Of a stretch of 64,000 bases of DNA, positions 59,565-64,000 are shown one piece after another. The position numbers were made by a program, and so were the translations under genes. Every line of letters starts with the position of its first letter. Positions within the stretch are counted from its first letter, which is position 1. The notes below the pieces were generated by a model. It ran no database searches. It was given only the letters and a program-made list of their open reading frames with translations, and had not been told where the DNA came from. The DNA is from Rhexocercosporidium sp. MPI-PUGE-AT-0058 (lineage: Eukaryota; Ascomycota; Leotiomycetes; Helotiales): positions 62,001-126,000 of the forward strand of contig JAGTJL010000002.1 in assembly GCA_020746875.1 (NCBI GenBank). The letters run 5' to 3'.

Positions 59565-60446
59565 TGCCTCCTAAAACTTTTAAAGCAGCGACTGCGCGTA
59601 TTAATAATCAAATCGCAGCTCGTTAGGTAAGTTCTTCTTTAATTTTGAATGACTCTAGCACCGTTAAACTAATTATTAATAATTATATTATAAGATTTTA
59701 AAAATAAGTTCGATGACTATAAAGTATTTAGTAATAAGCTTACTAATAAGCTTTTTAATAATCCTCCTTCTACTCGTTTAGTCGTCAAAATAAATCTTAA
59801 AAATAATTAATAATATTTTTCTTTACGCAAAAATGAGAATACGTTTATTAATAACTTTAATAATAAGCTAATTCTCCTTTAATCTTCTCGTATTAAGCTA
59901 AACTCGTTATTTAAAAAGACTTTCACGCGTTCTTTTAATATTTTATTATTATTAATTATATTAAATAAAAGCGTTATTATATTAAATAAAAATAGCTTTT
60001 AATATACCTTTTTTATTTCGCGCGTTTCGCGTCTTAATTCGACTCCTTCTCTTACCCTTCTTCTTACTTTTAAGACTTATACTTATTCTTTATTAACTTT
60101 AAAGAAGCGTAAATCGTCTCGTACTTTATTTAAGCCTCGCTCTCTTATTAAACGCGCTCGAGGTATATATATATTATTTTAAAGCTTGCTTTTTATTAAT
60201 AATTTATTTTATTTATATTAATTAAGATTTAAAAAAAGAGTTTACAGATCCTTATTTATTATATATTCGCGTTATTATTCGTGGCCGTAATAATCGTAAA
60301 TATTACTTCGTTAATACTTTCGCTATTAGAAGTCGATATTATAACTATACTTCCGGTCATAAGTGCGATTCCGCTACAAGAGATGTGCTTAAATATAATA
60401 AAAGATTAATTGCAATTATAAACTCTAATAATAAAAAGATATAATA
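59565..60446 (+). pseudogene. CopG antisense ORF: Cys-rich motif
   Basis: The plus strand, opposite to pol, starts with an ATG at 59565 (M-P-P-K-T-F-K-A-A-T-A-R). A GTAAGT about 65 bp later may be an intron donor. After a damaged stretch, 60247-60446 is open in another frame and reads D-P-Y-L-L-Y, twelve residues, Y-Y, ten residues, Y-Y-N-Y-T-S-G-H-K-C (60253-60366). Taking Tyr as RIPped Cys the spacing is C-x2-C-x13-C-x10-C-x2-C-x5-C, matching CopF, where different Cys survive. No further domain was recognised. The orientation and place relative to pol match CopE, CopF and GypB. Confidence 0.6.
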
Positions 60447-60781
60447 ATCGTATTATAATTAATTAAGTATTTTATTAATTAATTTATAAAGTATTAAAAA
60501 GTATAAAATTACTTTAAAAGCCTTAATAAAAGATTTGGCAAATAATAAAGAGTTTAATAAAAATATAAAGTTAAATTTTCCGGTGCGCTCTTAAAAGCCA
60601 GGTTTAAAGCGTAATAAAAAAGATGATTTTAATAATAATATTAATATTAATGCGAGATCTTTAATAAAGTTTAGTAATCTTATATAAGATTTAGAGAAGT
60701 TCGCGAAGGTCTTAAAAATAATATCTATTCGCTAATTTAAGCTTAAGTGGATTCTTTTTGCGCTTTTAATAGATTATTTAT

Positions 60782-60898
60782 AAGCTTAAACTAAATTTAA
60801 ACGGACTTTACTTAAGCTCGGGCCGGATTTAAATAGTCTTTGCCTAAGCTTAAGCTAAATTTAAGTAGACTTTGCTTAGGCTTAAGCTAGATTTCGCG
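60782..60898 (+). repeat. 32-bp tandem repeat, about 3.6 copies
   Basis: Units 60782-60813, 60814-60845 and 60846-60877 plus a partial unit share the pattern AAGCTTAARCTAAATTTAAR. They lie in CopG between the antisense ORF and RNase H. Differences are mostly transitions. Confidence 0.9.
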
Positions 60899-60959
60899 TT
60901 TATTTTCGGCGTTTTTAAAGCGCAAATACTTAAAATATTAAATTAAAAAAGTTTTATAA

Positions 60960-63900
60960 ATAAAAAATCGCATAAAAATATTCTTAATATATTTTTAATA
61001 AATATATTTAAAGCTTTTTAACTTAAAATTAATAATTATTAAAGTTTAAGAATACTTTAAAAAACTCGAATTTCTGGCGAGATAAATTCTTCGTAAGCTT
61101 ATTAACAGGCATATTAATAATTGGAAAATATATTACTTTAAATAATTTACGAGTATACTCTTATTTAAGTTATATATTTTAAATATTCATATAATAAAGC
61201 TTAATAATAATCTTCTTAATATTATTTATAATTAATCTAATCGTTTATTAATTATTATAGAAAATCTCCTAAGTCTTATTAATATTAAAAGCTACGTTTA
61301 ATCTTGTAACGATCGCTGTATATAATACCGACTTAACTCTTTCTTAATAAGCTTTAATATGTTTCTTTAAAGCTTGTCCCTTATATTTAACAAAATCGAT
61401 TTAAGGGAGCGGTGTTATAGGATGTATTTTATTAACTTACTCAAATTTTTAAGTAATTTTCTTAATATATTAGCTATAAATTAAGGAAATAGTCTTACGC
61501 TTTTTATTACGTATTATCTTAATTCTTAAAAATTATTTAATATCTTTAAAATTATACATATTATATATTTAATTTAGTCGCTTAATAAAATCTTATTTAA
61601 GCTTTAAGTCGTTTCGATAGTAAAGCATTTAGATATTATTTACGTAAAAGAGAATAAGGATTTATAAATAAGGTCTATAAATATATACGGTTCCTTTAAG
61701 CATAGAATTAATCTTAAATCTATTAACGTTTTGCTAATATATTTATATTATAAGTACGGAGAGTCACGTATCCCGTAGAAAGCGTAATTAACTTATAATA
61801 TATATTTAAGCTTATTAAAATTTAAAGGGAATTTATAATATACGGTTTCGCCGTTTATATCCTGAAGAGCGTTAATAAACGCATTAATTACGTTAAAATA
61901 CTTGACTTTTAAGTTAAAATAGACTACGAGCGCTATAGCGATTCGGAAGGATTTAATTAAGAGCGTGTTAACGTATATAAAAACGATTATTAATTTATTT
62001 TAGAGATTACTTTATATAATAATTCGGGATTTGCATTTTGAAATGTATTCTTTTAAATTTAACTTATACTTAAAGACTTATATAAGCGGGATAAGTATTA
62101 ACGTAATACTTAAATTAAATATTTTTAAGGTTTAATAACTTTGTTTATTTATTGTCCTTATTTTTAAGCTTATATTTTCTTTAAATTATTTTTTTATTAA
62201 GTGATTCTCAAAATTACTTTATTATTTTAATTTAAGTAGAAGATTTTAGATTTTAATTTTTAAAAGTAAAATCTTTTTTTTTAATAATTAGCGGCTCGTT
62301 TATATTATTATTATAATTATATAATATATAATCTTCGTTAAATCTCGAAGATCATCTTACTCTTTTAATAACATATATTAATTAAGTATAAGCTTTAAAA
62401 CATCTAATTGATTTTAAATCGAAGATTATTATATTAATCGAGGATTTAATTACCCCCGAGATTAAGCTCACCCCCGAGATCAGGCTTACCCCCGAGCTTA
62501 GGATTGCCTTTATTAAAGCGTATTTATTTAAGGATAATTATAAATATTATAAATACTTTATCGCTTTAATTCTTTTATAATCTTCTTCTTTTCTTTTTAT
62601 TTTTAATTAACTTCTTTACTTTTACTAAGCTTTTAATAAATATACTTAATTTTAATTAAACTTCTTTTATTATAATTTAAAAACGTATTACTCTTGTTTA
62701 TCTTGCTTCTGTCGTCCGAGCACTTTATACTTTAGTTTAAGGATACGGTATTAAAATTATTACCGAAGACTTCTTTTATAATCGAGGTCTCGACGGTATT
62801 TAAATCTTAATACGTAATAATCGAGGCGGATCTCGCGCTTAATCTTATAATACATTCGAATCTCGATTAATAAATTATATATTCTTACGCGAGTCAAATG
62901 CCTTTAAGTCTTATTTTATACTTAAAGTAAATTCTTAATTTAACGCACTTTCTTTTAATTTCTTATTTTATTTAAGAAAGCCCTTTAAGGTAAAAGTATA
63001 TTTTAAAGTTAAAAGTCTATTTATTATACTCGGGCTATTAATATACTTTTTCACTTCCGAGTTCTGATTTTCGGAGCTTTTAATTAATCTTTAAATTCGT
63101 TTAATATATAATTAAAATAAGTCTTTGCTTAAGAGATTCGTATTATTTCCCCCGACAGTTATATTTTTAATAATATTTTTAATAATTCCAGTTTAATTTA
63201 TAATAGACTCATTTTCTTCGATAAAATTATAAATAAACCGGGCTTCTTAAATTGTAATCTTTACTTCTTTACTTAAGATAATGTAAAAGCTATTTTTGTT
63301 AAAGTATATATTACGCGTAATAATTATTTTATTAAGACGTAGTACTTAAATTTTATAAATATTAAAAGCGTAAAAACTTATAAGATATTTAATATGCGCA
63401 TGCTCAGTTATTTTGAACGCTTTTTTATTTTATCCTTTAGCTCTTTTTATTATTAGTAAGTACGCTTTATAATTATATATATAAATTCCATTTTAATTTA
63501 ATTTAAAATTTATAATAAGTCTTGTAATAAGCGCTAGGTTATATCACCGAAAATAATTCCGAAACTACTTATTATTAACTTTAATAAGTAATAGTTAGTT
63601 ATTTATTCGCCTTAAGCTTTTATTATATAAATAAATCCTTATGAGTGCAGATTTAATACTCAGATTTACGGAAAGATTAATTAATAGTCTCATTTTAATG
63701 CCTTTATTAATTACTTCTTAACCAGCTCTTTCGGCTCTGTTATTTAACTTATAAGTTATCGTTAGTAAGAGCTCGAAATTAATTCCGAGCTTATCAGCCT
63801 ATCTTTTATATTTTGTAAATCCTTAAATTATAATAACTGCTTTTTTTTAATTATACTTAAATTTATATATTAAAAGTCCAAATTACTTTTAAACTTAAGC

Positions 63901-64000
63901 TTTAAAGCTCTTAATGTATTAAAATATTTTATTATACTTTTTTATTTATAATATATAATTAATAAGTAAGCTATTATACTCGCATTTAAGCACAAGGAGC
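60960..64000 (-). pseudogene. CopG pol remnant: integrase, RT, RNase H
   Basis: The minus-strand integrase core is readable about 63900-63400 with L-N-N-R-A-E-R-A-G, and its C-terminal block about 63400-63200 reads H-A-H-I-K-Y-L-I-S, then N-V/I-Y-F-N-K-N-S-F-Y, the equivalent of the copia V-T-F-D-E block. A Ser-rich linker follows with the 18-bp repeat at 62453-62502. RT is about 62150-61600 (F-N-V-I-N-A-F-I-N-A, A-F-Y-G-I-R-D-S-P-Y-L), with the catalytic segment reading I-I-S in place of V-D-D. RNase H is about 61550-60960. Heavy RIP, non-functional. Confidence 0.8.
62453..62502 (-). repeat. 18-bp tandem repeat encoding a six-residue repeat in the CopG linker
   Basis: Units 62453-62470 and 62471-62488 plus a partial unit start CCCCCGAG. 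On the coding strand each gives S-L-I-S-G-V. CopF has a single corresponding unit at about 50704-50717, where its linker begins S-S-G-V. Confidence 0.88.

Larger units (their letters stand above)
59461..64000 (-). mobile_element. CopG: Ty1/copia retrotransposon, partial (right window edge)
   Basis: The minus strand carries copia RT, RNase H and integrase sequence from 64000 down to about 60960. A plus-strand ORF at 59565-60446 occupies the same position as the CopF antisense ORF. RNase H and linker features are shared with CopF (the S-S-G-V type linker, similar DNA near 61230-61262 and 48535-48565), so CopF and CopG are related families. Protease, gag and the 5' LTR lie beyond the window. The left boundary is not determined. 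Confidence 0.8.

Overview
This 64 kb window comes from a filamentous ascomycete genome. It is a block of nested, dead transposable elements, and I found no intact host gene, rRNA, tRNA or CRISPR array. The DNA is very AT-rich. CpA and its complement TpG are scarce while CpG survives, and stop codons sit where retroelement proteins normally have Trp, Gln or Arg. That is the signature of repeat-induced point mutation (RIP), known from Pezizomycotina. The genus cannot be read from this sequence. Labels used here: GypA = large Ty3/gypsy family; GypB = chromovirus (gypsy with chromodomain); GypC = gypsy at the left edge; CopD, CopE, CopF, CopG = four Ty1/copia families; FotH = Fot1/pogo DNA transposon.

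Layout. 1-2579: GypC gag and protease, minus strand, cut by the window edge. 2580-9961: GypA copy 1, lacking its 3' end. 9962-10272: a CopD solo LTR. 10273-10416 plus 38713-38747: one CopF LTR, split by the chromovirus GypB copy 1 (10417-38712). That chromovirus is itself split by GypA copy 2 (14814-36593), which in turn holds CopE (17344-24701) and FotH (33354-35186). The nest is therefore up to five layers deep, with target-site duplications visible at most boundaries. 38748-42557: GypB copy 2, without LTRs. 42558-44408 and 58524-about 58690: the two halves of an unidentified unit split by CopD (44409-58523), which is itself split by CopF (46398-54331). About 59460-64000: CopG, minus strand, running off the right edge.

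Main observation. Four unrelated elements (chromovirus GypB, copias CopE, CopF and CopG) carry an extra open frame antisense to gag-pol, placed between pol and the 3' LTR. Each contains the same Cys pattern, roughly C-x2-C-x(6-13)-C-x(8-10)-C-x2-C-x(5,6)-C, with some Cys turned to Tyr by RIP. In CopE, CopF and GypB a helical or charged tail follows. CopD has only about 175 bp between pol and LTR and lacks it. A shared antisense zinc-binding-like protein across copia and gypsy lineages is the best candidate here for an under-described system.

Other points: a 190-bp tract identical between the two diverged GypA copies, suggesting gene conversion after RIP; in-frame tandem expansions at the reverse transcriptase active site of both GypB copies; patchy RIP between LTR pairs; a lightly RIPped FotH in heavily RIPped surroundings; and about 3.5 kb of unexplained sequence between GypA pol and its 3' LTR. 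Boundaries of RIP-damaged coding regions are approximate. LTR, TIR and target-duplication coordinates are base-exact as read by eye.
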